From Acidaminococcus timonensis (lineage in GTDB: Bacteria > Bacillota > Negativicutes > Acidaminococcales > Acidaminococcaceae): DNA of 64,000 nucleotides. Of the stretch, positions 7,561-16,994 are shown piece by piece (the first letter of the stretch is position 1; each line of letters begins with the position of its first letter). Under the pieces are notes generated by a model, which saw only the letters and a program-made list of their open reading frames with translations, had not been told where the DNA came from and made no database searches. The position numbers were made by a program, and so were the translations under genes. The DNA lies in assembly GCF_900106585.1 (NCBI RefSeq), contig NZ_FNWH01000006.1, positions 1,332,502 to 1,396,501 on the forward strand. The letters run 5' to 3'.

Positions 7561-8979
7561 TTATAATTTTTGTTTCAAGTCTTCCAGCACAGCCTGCTGC
7601 TTTGCCAGGGCTTCTTTCCCCAATTGCACCTGTTGGGCATTGTTCTCAGGGGCCGGCCCGCCGTAGCTGGTCCGGGCGGCCACACAGTTTTCCGGTTTCA
7701 GGCATTCCAGGAGATCGGCTTCGAACAGGGGGCTCAGCTCCTTGTATTCAGCCAGGGTCAGCTGGCCCAGCAGCTTGTGTTCTGCAATGGCCTTGGCCAC
7801 GGCCTTCCCCACCACTCCATGGGCTTTCCGGAAGGGCAGGCCCTTGCGCACCAGGTAATCGGCCAGATCGGTGGCATTGGAGAAGTCCTTGTGGACGGCT
7901 TCCGCCATCCGCTCCTCGTTCACTTTTGTGGTCAGGACCATGTCCCGGTATACCTGCAGGGAGAACTTCACCGTATCGATGGCATCGAAGAAGCCTTCCT
8001 TATCCTCCTGCAGATCTTTGTTGTACGCCAGGGGCAGGCCCTTCAGGGTGGTCAGCAGAGCCGTGAGATGGCCATACACCCGGCCGGTCTTTCCCCGCAC
8101 CAGTTCAGAGATGTCCGGATTCTTTTTCTGGGGCATCATGGAAGAACCGGTGGCAAAGGCGTCATCCAGCTCGATGAAGCCAAATTCCGTGGAAGACCAC
8201 AGGCACATTTCTTCACTGAGCCGGGACAGGTGCATCATCAACACGGAAGCAAAGCCCAAAAATTCCAGCACGTAGTCCCGGTCGCTGACAGCATCCATGC
8301 TGTTGCCGTACACCTGGGAGAAGTGCAGTTCCTTCGCCACCTGGAACCGGTCGATGGGCAGGGTGGTCCCGGCCACGGCACCGGCGCCCAGGGGCATGAT
8401 ATCCGCCCCTTCCCATACGCCCTGGAGCCGGCGGAAATCCCGGCGGAGCATATTGAAGTAGGCCAGCATATGATGGGCAAAGGTAATGGGCTGGGCCCGC
8501 TGGAGATGGGTGTAGCCGGGCATCAGGGTCTTCAGATGCTTTTCAGCCATGGTCAGCAGGGCCTGTTCGAACTGGATCAGCAGATCCATGATTTCGGTGA
8601 CCTCTTTTTTCATGTACATGTGCATGTCCAGGGCCACCTGGTCGTTCCGGCTGCGGGCGGTGTGGAGCCGGGCTCCCGCATCCCCGATTTTTTCCGTCAG
8701 GGCGGCTTCCACGTTCATGTGGATGTCTTCCAGTTCCGTGGAGAACTGGAAGGTCCCTTCCTGGATTTCCTTCAGGATCTCCTTCAGGCCCTTTTCAATG
8801 GCCCGGGCATCCTCCTCGCTGATGATGCCGCAGGTTGCCAGCATATGGGCGTGGGCGATGCTGCCCCGGATGTCCTCATGGTACAGCCGCTTGTCGTAAT
8901 CGATGGAGGCGTTGAAGGCGTCCACCAGGGCATTGGTGTCCTTGCTGAACCGGCCTCCCCACAATTTCGTCTTGTTCAT
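7561..8979 (-). CDS. argH: Argininosuccinate lyase
   Basis: It splits argininosuccinate into arginine and fumarate, the last step of arginine synthesis. The 472-residue product has the family length and opens [25 protein letters not shown]. It carries the fumarase/lyase signature GSSMMPQKKNPD, with the flexible catalytic-serine loop, and HTARSRNDQVALD. Its ATG overlaps the argG stop by one base (TAATG), so the two are translationally coupled. It is the last gene of the arg operon and is followed by a terminator. Confidence 0.97.
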   Translation of the reverse strand: MNKTKLWGGRFSKDTNALVDAFNASIDYDKRLYHEDIRGSIAHAHMLATCGIISEEDARAIEKGLKEILKEIQEGTFQFSTELEDIHMNVEAALTEKIGDAGARLHTARSRNDQVALDMHMYMKKEVTEIMDLLIQFEQALLTMAEKHLKTLMPGYTHLQRAQPITFAHHMLAYFNMLRRDFRRLQGVWEGADIMPLGAGAVAGTTLPIDRFQVAKELHFSQVYGNSMDAVSDRDYVLEFLGFASVLMMHLSRLSEEMCLWSSTEFGFIELDDAFATGSSMMPQKKNPDISELVRGKTGRVYGHLTALLTTLKGLPLAYNKDLQEDKEGFFDAIDTVKFSLQVYRDMVLTTKVNEERMAEAVHKDFSNATDLADYLVRKGLPFRKAHGVVGKAVAKAIAEHKLLGQLTLAEYKELSPLFEADLLECLKPENCVAARTSYGGPAPENNAQQVQLGKEALAKQQAVLEDLKQKL

Positions 8980-10199
8980 TATTTCAGCTTCCCTTGTTTC
9001 ATCAACGCTCTCACCGTCAGCGGCAGGCCAAACAGGTTGATGAATCCCTGGGCATCGGCCTGGTTGTACACTTCGTCTTCCCCGAAGGTCACATATTCCT
9101 TGCTGTACAGGGAGTACGGGCTGGTGGAACCGGCGGAGATGATGTTGCCCTTGTACAGTTTCATCTTCACGGTACCGGTAACGGTCTTCTGGGTTTCATC
9201 CACGAAGGCCTGCAGGGCTTCCCGCAGCGGGGAGAACCACATACCATCGTAAACCAGTTCTGCGTACCGGATGCCGATCTGTTCCTTATAGTTGTAGGTA
9301 GCCCGGTCCAGGCACAGGTTTTCCAGTTCGTTATGGGCGTAATAGATGAGGGTGCCACCAGGGGTCTCATACACACCCCGGTCCTTCATGCCCACCAGAC
9401 GGTTTTCCACCATATCGGCAATGCCGATGCCGTTCCGTTTGCCGATTTCGTTCAGCAGTTCCATCATGGGAACGGGATCCATCTTCTTGCCGTTGACGGC
9501 CACAGGAACGCCCTGTTCGAAGTCCAGGGTCAGATATTCATCTTTGTCCGGAGCGGCTTCCGGGGTCTGGCTCATGATGTAGATTTCGGATTTGGGTTCG
9601 TTGGAGGGATCTTCCAGTTCACTGCCTTCATGGGACAGGTGCCAGATGTTCCGGTCCATGCTATAGTCCTTTTTCTTGGTGACAGGCACGGGGATGTTGT
9701 GGGCGGCCGCATAGTCGATGGCGTCATCCCGGGATTTGATCTGCCATTCTCTCCAGGGAGCGATGACCTTCAGCTGGGGAGCCAGGGCCTTGATGCCCAG
9801 TTCGAACCGGACCTGGTCGTTGCCCTTGCCGGTAGCCCCATGGGCAATGGCGTCAGCCCCTTCCTTCAGGGCGATATCCACCAGGTATTTGGCAATGATG
9901 GGCCGGGCAATGGAGGTACCCAGCAGGTATTTCTTTTCATACACGGCGCCGGATTTCACCATGGGCCATGCATATTCCCGCAGGAATTCGTCCCGCAGAT
10001 CCAGGATGTAGGCTTTGCTGGCACCGGATTTGATGGCTTTGTCATGAACCGGAGCCACTTCTTCGCCCTGGCCGATATCGGCGGTGACGGTGATGACTTC
10101 ACAGTTGTTGTAGTTTTCCTTCAGCCAGGGAATGATGCAGGAGGTATCCAGGCCGCCGGAATAAGCCAGTACTACTTTTTTAATGTCTTTTTTATCCAT
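8979..10199 (-). CDS. argG: Argininosuccinate synthase
   Basis: It condenses citrulline and aspartate, with ATP, to argininosuccinate. The 406-residue protein has the ATP-binding PP-motif AYSGGLDTS at residues 12-20 and the conserved [14 protein letters not shown] block that binds citrulline and aspartate. It has the usual length. It sits between argF (gap of about 75 bases) and argH, to which it is coupled by a one-base overlap. An AAAGGAGAG site precedes the ATG. Confidence 0.97.
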   Translation of the reverse strand: MDKKDIKKVVLAYSGGLDTSCIIPWLKENYNNCEVITVTADIGQGEEVAPVHDKAIKSGASKAYILDLRDEFLREYAWPMVKSGAVYEKKYLLGTSIARPIIAKYLVDIALKEGADAIAHGATGKGNDQVRFELGIKALAPQLKVIAPWREWQIKSRDDAIDYAAAHNIPVPVTKKKDYSMDRNIWHLSHEGSELEDPSNEPKSEIYIMSQTPEAAPDKDEYLTLDFEQGVPVAVNGKKMDPVPMMELLNEIGKRNGIGIADMVENRLVGMKDRGVYETPGGTLIYYAHNELENLCLDRATYNYKEQIGIRYAELVYDGMWFSPLREALQAFVDETQKTVTGTVKMKLYKGNIISAGSTSPYSLYSKEYVTFGEDEVYNQADAQGFINLFGLPLTVRALMKQGKLK

Positions 10200-10275
10200 G
10201 AGTATCTCTCCTTTGGGTTGTTGACTATGAAATGGATGACTTGTGTCCCCTTCCCCTTCTGGGAAGGGCAGCGCT

Positions 10276-11217
10276 TTACAGCACGGCGTCGCTCATCAGC
10301 AGGGCCATGATGGCTTTCTGGACGTGCAGACGGTTTTCCGCCTCGTCGAATACCGCCGAATGAGGTCCTTCGATCACATCGTCGGTGATTTCCTCGCCCC
10401 GGTGGGCCGGCAGGCAGTGCAGCACCATGGCATCGGGCCGGGCCAGATCCAGCAGGTGCTGGTTGATCTGGTAATCGTGGAGGGCCTTCATCCGCACCTC
10501 CCGCTCATTTTCTTCGCCCATGCTGGCCCACACATCGGTGTACAGCACATCGGCGCCCTTGGCGGCTTCTTCCATATCTTCCGTCACCGTAATGGTGGCG
10601 CCGGTGATGGAGGCATCCACCTTGGCTTCCGCTACGATCCTGGGATTGGGCTGGTAGCCCTTCGGGCTGGCACACACCATGTTCATGCCCACCTTGGCGC
10701 AGGCGAACATCAGGCTGTGGGCCATGTTGTTGCCGTCGCCCACATAGACCAGTTTCCGGCCCTTGAGCACGTCCTTGTATTCCAGGATGGTGAACATATC
10801 CGTCAGGGCCTGGCAGGGATGGAGCAGGTCGGTCAGGCCGTTGATCACAGGAACCGTGGCGTAATCGGCCAGTTCTTTCACTGCTTCATGGGAGTAGGTC
10901 CGGATCATGATGCCGTCCACGAAACGGGACAGTACCCGGGCAGTATCTTTGACCGGTTCCCCCCGGCCGATTTGGGATGTGGCTTCACTCATATAGATGG
11001 GATGTCCGCCCAGTTGGTGGAACCCCGTTTCGAATGAGACCCGTGTACGGGTAGAAGCTTTGGAAAAGATCATGGCCAGCGTTTTCCCTTTCAGGTACTC
11101 GTGCGGCTCGCCCAGCTTCTGCTTTTTCTTCAGTTTTCTGCTTACATCCAAGATGGTGGCAACTTCCCCCACCGACAGGTCATGGATGGAAATCAAATCC
11201 TTATTTCTTAAAGCCAT
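10276..11217 (-). CDS. argF: Ornithine carbamoyltransferase, anabolic
   Basis: It transfers carbamoyl phosphate to ornithine to give citrulline. The 313-residue protein has the carbamoyl-phosphate site STRTR (residues 55-59), the [10 protein letters not shown] block and the ornithine-binding [11 protein letters not shown] near the C terminus. Its place between argD and argG, with no arcA or arcC nearby, points to the biosynthetic enzyme rather than the catabolic one. Confidence 0.96.
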   Translation of the reverse strand: MALRNKDLISIHDLSVGEVATILDVSRKLKKKQKLGEPHEYLKGKTLAMIFSKASTRTRVSFETGFHQLGGHPIYMSEATSQIGRGEPVKDTARVLSRFVDGIMIRTYSHEAVKELADYATVPVINGLTDLLHPCQALTDMFTILEYKDVLKGRKLVYVGDGNNMAHSLMFACAKVGMNMVCASPKGYQPNPRIVAEAKVDASITGATITVTEDMEEAAKGADVLYTDVWASMGEENEREVRMKALHDYQINQHLLDLARPDAMVLHCLPAHRGEEITDDVIEGPHSAVFDEAENRLHVQKAIMALLMSDAVL

Positions 11218-11234
11218 GTTATTCCCTCTTCTTC

Positions 11235-12434
11235 TCAGAATTCTGCCAAAAGCTCGTCCAGTCCTTTCAGCAGTGTGTCGATTTCAGCTTCTCCGATCAC
11301 CAGCGGCGGCACGAACCGGAGCACGTTGCCGGAGGTGCAGTTGATAATCAGTCCCTTATCCAGTGCTTTGGTGACCAGGCTGGCACCGGGTTTCGCCAGT
11401 TCCATGCCCAGGATCAGGCCCATGCCCCGAACGTCCGTGACTTTGTCCGGATGTTTGGCTTTCAGGGCTTCCAGGCCTTTCTTGAAGTATTCCCCGGTCT
11501 TGCGGGCTTTCTTGTCCAGTTCCAGTTCTTTCATGGCCTTGATGGCTGCATAGCAGGAGGCGCAGGAAAGGGCATTGCCGCCGAAGGTGGAACCGTGGTC
11601 GCCGGGCTTGAACACATGGGCCAGGCGTTCCGTCACCACAAAGGCGCCCATGGGGAACCCGCCGCCGATGGCCTTGGCCAGGGTCATCACATCGGGTTTC
11701 ACGCCACTGTGCATCCAGGCGAACCAGTAGCCGGTACGGCACACGCCGGTCTGGATTTCATCGAAGATCAGCAGGGCGTTGTGCTTGTCGCACAGTTCCC
11801 GGGCTTTTTCCAGATACCCGGCAGGCGGTACGTGGACACCGCCTTCGCCCTGGATGGGTTCCAGCAGCAGGCCGCATACATCGTCGTCCATGGCTTTTTC
11901 CAGGGCGTCCCCATCGCCGAAGGGCACGTATTCGAACCCGGCAGGCAGGGGAGACAGTCCTTCATGGTAGTGTTCCTGGCCGGTGGCAGTCAGGGTTTCC
12001 ATGGTCCGTCCATGGAAGGAATCCAGGGCGGTGATGATCTTGAATTTTTTGGGGCTGATGGCATCCCCGTATTTCCGGGCCAGTTTGATGGCCCCTTCAT
12101 TGGCTTCTGCACCACTGTTGGCAAAGAACACCCGGTCGAACGTGGTGACTTCGCACAGCTGCTTGGCCGCTTTGGCCTGGACTTCGTAGTAGAACAGGTT
12201 GGATCCGTGCATGATCTTGGCAGCCTGTTCGCTGACGGCCTTGACCAGGGGCGGATAATCATACCCCAGGGCGTTCACCGCAATCCCGTCCAGGAAATCG
12301 ATGTATTTCTTTCCGTCCGTATCGTATAAATAGACCCCTTCCCCATGATCCAGTGCAATGGGAAGACGGCCGAACACCGGCAGATAGTACTTGTCGGTGG
12401 TCTCCATGATTTCTTTTGTATCCATTTCTTCCAT
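11235..12434 (-). CDS. argD: Acetylornithine aminotransferase
   Basis: This PLP enzyme converts N-acetylglutamate semialdehyde to N-acetylornithine. The 399-residue protein has the class-III aminotransferase features FANSGAEANEGAIKLAR, LIFDEIQTGVCRTG and TLAKAIGGGFPMGA, the last holding the PLP-binding Lys. Two start codons 9 bases apart (12434 and 12425) share one AAAGGAAGAG site. It follows argB by 9 bases, so both are on one transcript. In some organisms it also acts in lysine synthesis. Confidence 0.95.
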   Translation of the reverse strand: MEEMDTKEIMETTDKYYLPVFGRLPIALDHGEGVYLYDTDGKKYIDFLDGIAVNALGYDYPPLVKAVSEQAAKIMHGSNLFYYEVQAKAAKQLCEVTTFDRVFFANSGAEANEGAIKLARKYGDAISPKKFKIITALDSFHGRTMETLTATGQEHYHEGLSPLPAGFEYVPFGDGDALEKAMDDDVCGLLLEPIQGEGGVHVPPAGYLEKARELCDKHNALLIFDEIQTGVCRTGYWFAWMHSGVKPDVMTLAKAIGGGFPMGAFVVTERLAHVFKPGDHGSTFGGNALSCASCYAAIKAMKELELDKKARKTGEYFKKGLEALKAKHPDKVTDVRGMGLILGMELAKPGASLVTKALDKGLIINCTSGNVLRFVPPLVIGEAEIDTLLKGLDELLAEF

Positions 12435-12443
12435 CTCTTCCTT

Positions 12444-13331
12444 TCAGTCTCTGACAACTTCCGTACCCACACCCTCGTCGGAGAAGATTTCCTGGAGGAT
12501 GGAGTGTTCCTGCCGGCCGTCGATGATGTGGGTCTTGACGGCACCGCCGCTCAGGGCGGAGATGCAGGCTTTCACCTTGGGGATCATGCCCCCGTCGATG
12601 CTGCCCTTTACGATCAGCTCCTGGGCCTTTTCAAAGGTCAGGGTGGAAATGAAAGTGCTGGGATCGTTGTGGTCTTCGAAGATCCCTTTCACATCAGTGA
12701 GCATCAGCAGTTTCTCGGCTTTCAGGGCACCGGCTACTTCACCGGCCACGCTGTCCGCATTGATGTTGTAGGTTTCGCCGTCCGGTCCGATGCCTGTGGG
12801 AGCGATCACCGGGATGTAATCGTTGGTGATCAGCAGGTTGATCAGGTCGGTGTTGACCTTTTCCACCGTGCCCACATACCCGATATCCACCAGATTGACC
12901 TGGCCGTTCTCATAGACATCGGCCAGATGTTTGCGGGCTTCGATGAGTTTGGCATCCTTGCCGTTCAAGCCCACCGCATTGCCGCCCAGGATGTTCAGGC
13001 GTCGCACCAGATCGGTGTTGGTCTTGCCCACCAGGGCCAGTTCGGCGATTCCCACCGTTTCCTTGTCGGTGACCCGCAGGCCACTGACGAATTCGGACTT
13101 TTTACCGGCAGCCTTCAGCATGGCCGTGATTTCCGGGCCGCCGCCGTGGACCACCACCGGGTGCATACCTGCGCAGCGGAGGAAAACGATATCCTCCAGG
13201 ACTTTATTTTTCAAGTCGTCATTGAGCATGGCGTTTCCGCCATATTTCACGACCACCGTTTTCCCTTTAAAAGCGCTTAAGTATGGCAGTGCTTCAACTA
13301 ATATATTCATCTCGTTGTTCTTGATCTGCAT
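12444..13331 (-). CDS. argB: Acetylglutamate kinase
   Basis: It phosphorylates N-acetylglutamate, usually the arginine-feedback-controlled step. The 295-residue product has the amino-acid-kinase fold signatures VVKYGGNAM near the start, VVVHGGGPEI, and GGMIPKVKACISALSGGA towards the end. It is the first recognisable gene of the operon. The ribosome site GGAGGAA overlaps the stop codon of a possible 37-codon leader ORF. argC, argJ and argA are not in this window and must lie elsewhere if the pathway is complete. Confidence 0.96.
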   Translation of the reverse strand: MQIKNNEMNILVEALPYLSAFKGKTVVVKYGGNAMLNDDLKNKVLEDIVFLRCAGMHPVVVHGGGPEITAMLKAAGKKSEFVSGLRVTDKETVGIAELALVGKTNTDLVRRLNILGGNAVGLNGKDAKLIEARKHLADVYENGQVNLVDIGYVGTVEKVNTDLINLLITNDYIPVIAPTGIGPDGETYNINADSVAGEVAGALKAEKLLMLTDVKGIFEDHNDPSTFISTLTFEKAQELIVKGSIDGGMIPKVKACISALSGGAVKTHIIDGRQEHSILQEIFSDEGVGTEVVRD

Positions 13332-13342
13332 TGCATTTCCTC

Positions 13343-13456
13343 CTACTCCATTTTCATTTGCAGGGATTTTCGTTTCCGGAAACCGGAAGCAACCATAGTA
13401 CGCTTTATCAGTCCATGACTTCGGAAAACGGCTTTCCCCTCATGGATTTGTTCCAA
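13343..13456 (-). CDS. Possible 37-residue leader ORF of the arg operon
   Basis: Between the arg promoter and argB lies a TTG-started frame of 37 codons with a very strong ribosome site (AAAGGAGGG, 8 bases upstream). Its TAG stop sits directly at the argB ribosome site (TAGGAGGAAATG). The peptide is basic (4 Arg, 6 Lys), starts EQIHEGKAVFRSHG and contains GFRKRKS. It matches no family I know. It could be a leader peptide coupling argB translation, a small protein, or chance. The spacing to both promoter and argB is what makes it worth listing. Confidence 0.35.
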   Translation of the reverse strand: MEQIHEGKAVFRSHGLIKRTMVASGFRKRKSLQMKME

Positions 13457-13483
13457 GCCGCCGTCCCTCCTTTATGCTGCATT

Positions 13484-13512
13484 ATTATACGCTCATGTGT
13501 ATAATATTGCAA
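13484..13512 (-). promoter_or_regulatory. Promoter and likely operator of the arg operon
   Basis: On the minus strand a -35 box TTGCAA (13507-13512) is 17 bases from a -10 box TATAAT (13484-13489). A 7-bp perfect inverted repeat, ATTATAC (13484-13490) and GTATAAT (13499-13505), covers the -10 box and part of the spacer, a good place for a repressor. It resembles the AT-rich half-sites of ArgR boxes, but assignment to ArgR is inference. Confidence 0.7.
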
Positions 13513-13689
13513 CTCTTTTTTGGATTTCCATTTCTGGCAAGTCTTCTGTCCTGATATAAATCCATTATAGTACGAAAGCCGTTCCCCCTGCCACCATTTT
13601 TTGTCCGGGAATGGGATATTTTTGTGACAGGGCGGGAGTGAGTAAGTGATTAAGTGATTAGTAAGTAGTGGTTAGGGGGTAGGGGGTAG

Positions 13690-14395
13690 TGGTGGAACCC
13701 ACCACCATTGCGCTGGCGCGCAACGGTCCCCCGCCCTTATAAAGGGCGGATATTCGGGTTGCCAGGGTGCTACGTTGCTTTGCGGAACCCTCCACTGCCC
13801 TTGTAATGGGCGGATATTCGTGTTGCCAGGGTACTGCGTTGCTTTGTGGAACCCTCCACTGCCCTTGTAATGGGCGGATATTCGTGTTGCCAGGGTGCTG
13901 CGTTGCTTTGCGGAACCCTCCTCCGTCCTTGTAAAGGGCGGATATTCGTGTTGCCAGGTGCTGCGTTGCTTTGTGGAACCCTCCACCCTTGCGCTGATGC
14001 GCAACGGTCCCCCGCCCTTATAAAGGGCGGATATTCGTGTTGCCAGGGTAATGCGTGCTTTACGGAACCCTCCACCGTCCTTGTAAAGGGCGGATATTCG
14101 TGTTATCAGGGTGCTGCGTTGCTTGAGCAGGGACGATTTGAATCAGCAAAATCCTGAAGGATCCATTCCTGAAATTCGACAAGTACCGCCCCTCATTCGA
14201 TCACAGGGATATCCGCCCTTTTCAAGGGCGGATATCCCTGTTACCAGGGTGATGCGTTGCTTAAGCAAGGACGATTTGAATCAGCAAAATCCTGAAGGAT
14301 CCTTTCCTGAAATTCGACAAGTACCGCCCCACATTCGATCATAGGGATATCCGCCCTTTTCAAGGGCGGGGGACCAGCCGAAGGCTGGTGGTGGG
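13690..14395. repeat. Composite block of tandem and palindromic repeats
   Basis: The block has two parts. At 13744-14110 six copies of a GGGCGGATATTCG(T)GTTGCCAGGG unit start at 13744, 13808, 13872, 13936, 14025 and 14088, so the period is 63-64 bases, with one 25-base insertion carrying a TTGCGC-TGAT-GCGCAA hairpin. At 14118-14368 two copies of a different 138-base unit contain GACGATTTGAATCAGCAAAA and end in CGCCCTTTTCAAGGGCG. The block is bounded by GAACCCACCACC (about 13695) and its inverted copy GGTGGTGGGTTC (about 14387), and by small hairpins (TTGCGC-TGGC-GCGCAA; CCAGCC-GAA-GGCTGG). It holds no credible gene. Part of the palindrome recurs at about 2179-2202. Confidence 0.85.
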
Positions 14396-14468
14396 TTCTG
14401 CCCCTGTGGATTTTTTCTGTCTTTTCGCTTACAATGGTAGGTAGTTACTTGATTGGGAGGCGATGGGC

Positions 14469-15254
14469 GTGCGGAAACTTCTGGTGGTACTGGTGATCCT
14501 GGCCGGGGCCCTTTGTTTTTATGTGACCCGGCCGTCCACCATCCATGAAAAGGTGGGCGGAGACGCGGCCCCTGTGGTATCCCAGGCCCCCACCCGTCTT
14601 TCCGTCGGCGCCTCCCTGTCCCGGCCCCTGCAGCTGGTCGGTGAGGCCTGGGACATCCGCAGCGCAGCCCGTCAGCGGATTCCCCGGGCAGACTGGGTAC
14701 CCCTGCGTGATATATCTCCCTGGCTGCCCAAGGCCCAGGTTGCCGTGGAAGACAAGAGGTTCTACTCCCATCACGGTGTGGATCCGGACGGCATCATCCG
14801 GGCCACCCTGATCAACATCCAGAACGACGAAGTGGTGGAAGGCGGCAGCACCCTCACCCAGCAGCTGGTAAAGAACCTGCTGCTAACCTCAGACCGGACC
14901 ATGGGACGGAAGGCCCTGGTGGAAATGGGCCTGGCCCTGATTGTGGAAGCCCGATGCAGCAAGGAAGAGATCCTGGAGATGTATCTGAATACCACCTTCC
15001 TGGGGGCCGGTGCCACCGGGGTGAAGCAGGCCAGCCAGGTGTATTTCGGAAAACAGCCCAGGGATCTGTCCCTGCCCCAGGCAGCCCTGCTGGCGGGCCT
15101 GCCCTATGCGCCCACGGCCCTGAACCCCTACAACAACTGGCGGGGGGCCAAAAAGCGCCGGAACCTGGTGCTCCAGCGCATGTATGAACAACAGATGATC
15201 ACCGACACCCAATTGGAAGAGGCCACTTCTGAACCTCTGAAAATCGGAAACTGA
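14469..15254 (+). CDS. Monofunctional peptidoglycan glycosyltransferase (GT51)
   Basis: It polymerises lipid II into glycan chains at the outer face of the inner membrane. After a single N-terminal membrane anchor (LLVVLVILAGALCFYV) come the GT51 motifs in order: VEDKRFYSHHGVD (catalytic Glu), GGSTLTQQLVKN, RKALVEMGLALIVE, and KEEILEMYLNTTFLG. There is no transpeptidase domain: the protein stops after the glycosyltransferase fold, at about 260 residues. An ATG at 14463 is only 2 bases from the GGGAGG site, whereas the in-frame GTG at 14469 is 8 bases away, so I prefer GTG. The gene is convergent with pgi, with terminators between them. Confidence 0.9.
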   Translation: MRKLLVVLVILAGALCFYVTRPSTIHEKVGGDAAPVVSQAPTRLSVGASLSRPLQLVGEAWDIRSAARQRIPRADWVPLRDISPWLPKAQVAVEDKRFYSHHGVDPDGIIRATLINIQNDEVVEGGSTLTQQLVKNLLLTSDRTMGRKALVEMGLALIVEARCSKEEILEMYLNTTFLGAGATGVKQASQVYFGKQPRDLSLPQAALLAGLPYAPTALNPYNNWRGAKKRRNLVLQRMYEQQMITDTQLEEATSEPLKIGN

Positions 15255-15258
15255 AAAG

Positions 15259-15288
15259 GGGGTGTGAAAAAATGTTTTTTCACACCCC
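15259..15288. terminator. Hairpin after the GT51 gene
   Basis: An 8-bp GC-rich stem GGGGTGTG/CACACCCC extended by A/T pairs. It is followed by a short T run only on the minus strand (CTTTTC), so it could back up the pgi terminator; on the plus strand it may just protect the mRNA end. Confidence 0.5.
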
Positions 15289-15310
15289 GTCACTAGTCAC
15301 TAGTCACCAG

Positions 15311-15335
15311 CCGATGGAAGCCAGCTGACGCTGGC
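15311..15335. repeat. REP-like palindrome, copy 1
   Basis: Contains GGAAGCCAGCTGACGCTGGC, whose GCCAGC-TGAC-GCTGGC core folds as a small hairpin. It is preceded by a tract of TCACTAG type and followed by a terminator. The same unit recurs at 18070 and 24803. Confidence 0.85.
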
Positions 15336-15340
15336 GAAAT

Positions 15341-15377
15341 AAAGGCGCTGTGAATGATTTTTTCACAGCGCCTTTTT
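15341..15377. terminator. Bidirectional terminator between the GT51 gene and pgi
   Basis: AAAGGCGCTGTGAA (15341-15354) pairs with TTCACAGCGCCTTT (15362 on). It is followed by T runs on both strands, so it can end the GT51 transcript and the convergent pgi transcript. Confidence 0.8.
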
Positions 15378-15387
15378 ACCGTTCCGT

Positions 15388-16806
15388 TCACCGTTTCAGC
15401 TTGGCTTTCATGATTTTCTTATAGATTTCCACTCCGGGCTGGTCATAGGCATCCACATCGGCCAATTCCCCTTCGTAGGCGATGCTGAGCATCAGGAAGT
15501 AGAACAACTGTCCCAGGGTATATTCGCTGAGTTCCGGCAGGGTGTACAGGGCATTCAGCCGATTGTCGCTGCTCAGGGCTTCTTCATTGGCTTCCATGGC
15601 GGCCTGCAGGGCATCGGCTGCATCCAGTCCCTCATATCCCTGGTATTCGGCGATTTCCGGGAAGGGATTGTGTACGGTCAGTTTCCCCTTCCAGCTTTCC
15701 ACGAACAGGAACTGGACCACTTTATCCCGGCGCCCTTCCTGGTGCATCTGGGTCTGGGCGTGCATGTCCGTGGTGCCGATGGCTACCACCGGAGTACGGC
15801 CATAGAATACGGTCTCCCCTTCCCGGTTTTTCCGTTTGCCCAGGGATTCTGCCAGCAGCTGTACATACCATTCGCCCAGGGCCTTCAGCCGCATGGCATA
15901 TGGCATGATCACTTCGATGGTGGCCCCATGGCTGGCGGCGGACACATACTTCAGCGTGGCATTGAACAAGGCCGGGTTGGTCTCGATATCCCCGCTCCTG
16001 CAGGCTTCATCCATGTCCCGGGCGCCCCGGAGCAGTTCCGGCAGATCCAGCCCCAGCACGGCTCCCACCACCATACCGGGGGTGGACAGCACGCTGAACC
16101 GGCCACCGATCCCCACGGGCACATCAAACATGGGCCAGCCGAATTTCCGGGCCAGACGGTTCAGGGGCCCGCTTTCCAGCAATTTGTCCGTAACCACGGC
16201 TCCATGGACTTCGAACCGGTCGGGATGACTGGACAGATACTCATAGAAATACAGGAAAGCCGTGGTGGTTTCCATGGTGGTACCGGATTTGGAAATGGGC
16301 ACCAGGAGCACCTTCAGCGGCTTTTTGTTCCGGGCCAGCACTTCCAGCCATTCCCGGATTTCCGTCATGTCTTCCGAATCCACGTTGTTGCCGCTGAAGA
16401 AAATGGACGGCAGCGGATCACACCGATGGGGCCAGAATTCACTGCTGGCGCAGTCGTACAGGACTTTCCCTCCCAGGTAGGAACCGCCCACTCCGCAGAA
16501 GATCACCGCATCTTCATTTTGACGCACCGATTCCCCGAAGGCTTTCAGCTGGTCCAGCAGCTCCGGGGTATTGGGAGACTGTTCCCCGGGATAGGGCAGC
16601 CGGGGAAAATAGACGGGTTCAGGATTGCCGTCCTTGGAAAAATGGTTTTTGGCCTTGCCGGTTCGGCGGATATCATCCACAGCCGCTGCGGCCCGGGCGA
16701 TACGTGGTGCCAGCTGGTGCAGTTCCTGTTCCGTGATCCGGCCCTCGCCCAACATATTGGTCCCATCAAAAGAAAAGCCGGAAGGCAACGTGATTTTTTG
16801 CTTCAT
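15388..16806 (-). CDS. pgi: Glucose-6-phosphate isomerase
   Basis: It interconverts glucose 6-phosphate and fructose 6-phosphate. The product has the two SIS-type sugar-phosphate regions: CGVGGSYLGGKVLYD and PISKSGTTMETTTAFLY, the latter holding the phosphate-binding SKSGTT. It also has GIGGRFSVLS and a C-terminal active-site Lys region. From the ATG at 16806 it has 472 residues. The frame is open upstream to a TTG at 16842, but the ribosome site AAAGGAG lies between the two, so the shorter form is correct. Convergent with GT51 and divergent from the WYL regulator. Confidence 0.95.
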   Translation of the reverse strand: MKQKITLPSGFSFDGTNMLGEGRITEQELHQLAPRIARAAAAVDDIRRTGKAKNHFSKDGNPEPVYFPRLPYPGEQSPNTPELLDQLKAFGESVRQNEDAVIFCGVGGSYLGGKVLYDCASSEFWPHRCDPLPSIFFSGNNVDSEDMTEIREWLEVLARNKKPLKVLLVPISKSGTTMETTTAFLYFYEYLSSHPDRFEVHGAVVTDKLLESGPLNRLARKFGWPMFDVPVGIGGRFSVLSTPGMVVGAVLGLDLPELLRGARDMDEACRSGDIETNPALFNATLKYVSAASHGATIEVIMPYAMRLKALGEWYVQLLAESLGKRKNREGETVFYGRTPVVAIGTTDMHAQTQMHQEGRRDKVVQFLFVESWKGKLTVHNPFPEIAEYQGYEGLDAADALQAAMEANEEALSSDNRLNALYTLPELSEYTLGQLFYFLMLSIAYEGELADVDAYDQPGVEIYKKIMKAKLKR

Positions 16807-16872
16807 GGCAGATGATGCTCCTTTTGTCCCATTTTTTTGCAATTTGTTCGCATTTTATTCTATAATGAATCC

Positions 16873-16901
16873 ATCATATCATGTTCTATTCGTCCATGCA
16901 A
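16873..16901 (-). promoter_or_regulatory. Promoter of pgi
   Basis: Minus-strand boxes TTGCAT (16896-16901) and TATGAT (16873-16878) are separated by 17 bases and lie about 70 bases before the pgi ATG. Confidence 0.55.
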
Positions 16902-16994
16902 TAAAAAGGCAAAAGTCTTTTGGATTTACTAGAGTCTATACATAAAAGGGATAAAAACGTTACAATCTGCGGGTAGCTACCCAGGAGGCGCTCC

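Noticed and set aside
13672-14344. Short open frames inside the repeat block
   Set aside because: They arise from the repeat period, give repetitive Pro/Arg/Gln peptides, and lack ribosome sites.
13744-14368. Regularly spaced repeats as a CRISPR array
   Set aside because: The units are contiguous and nearly whole-length identical, with no unique spacers and no cas genes nearby.
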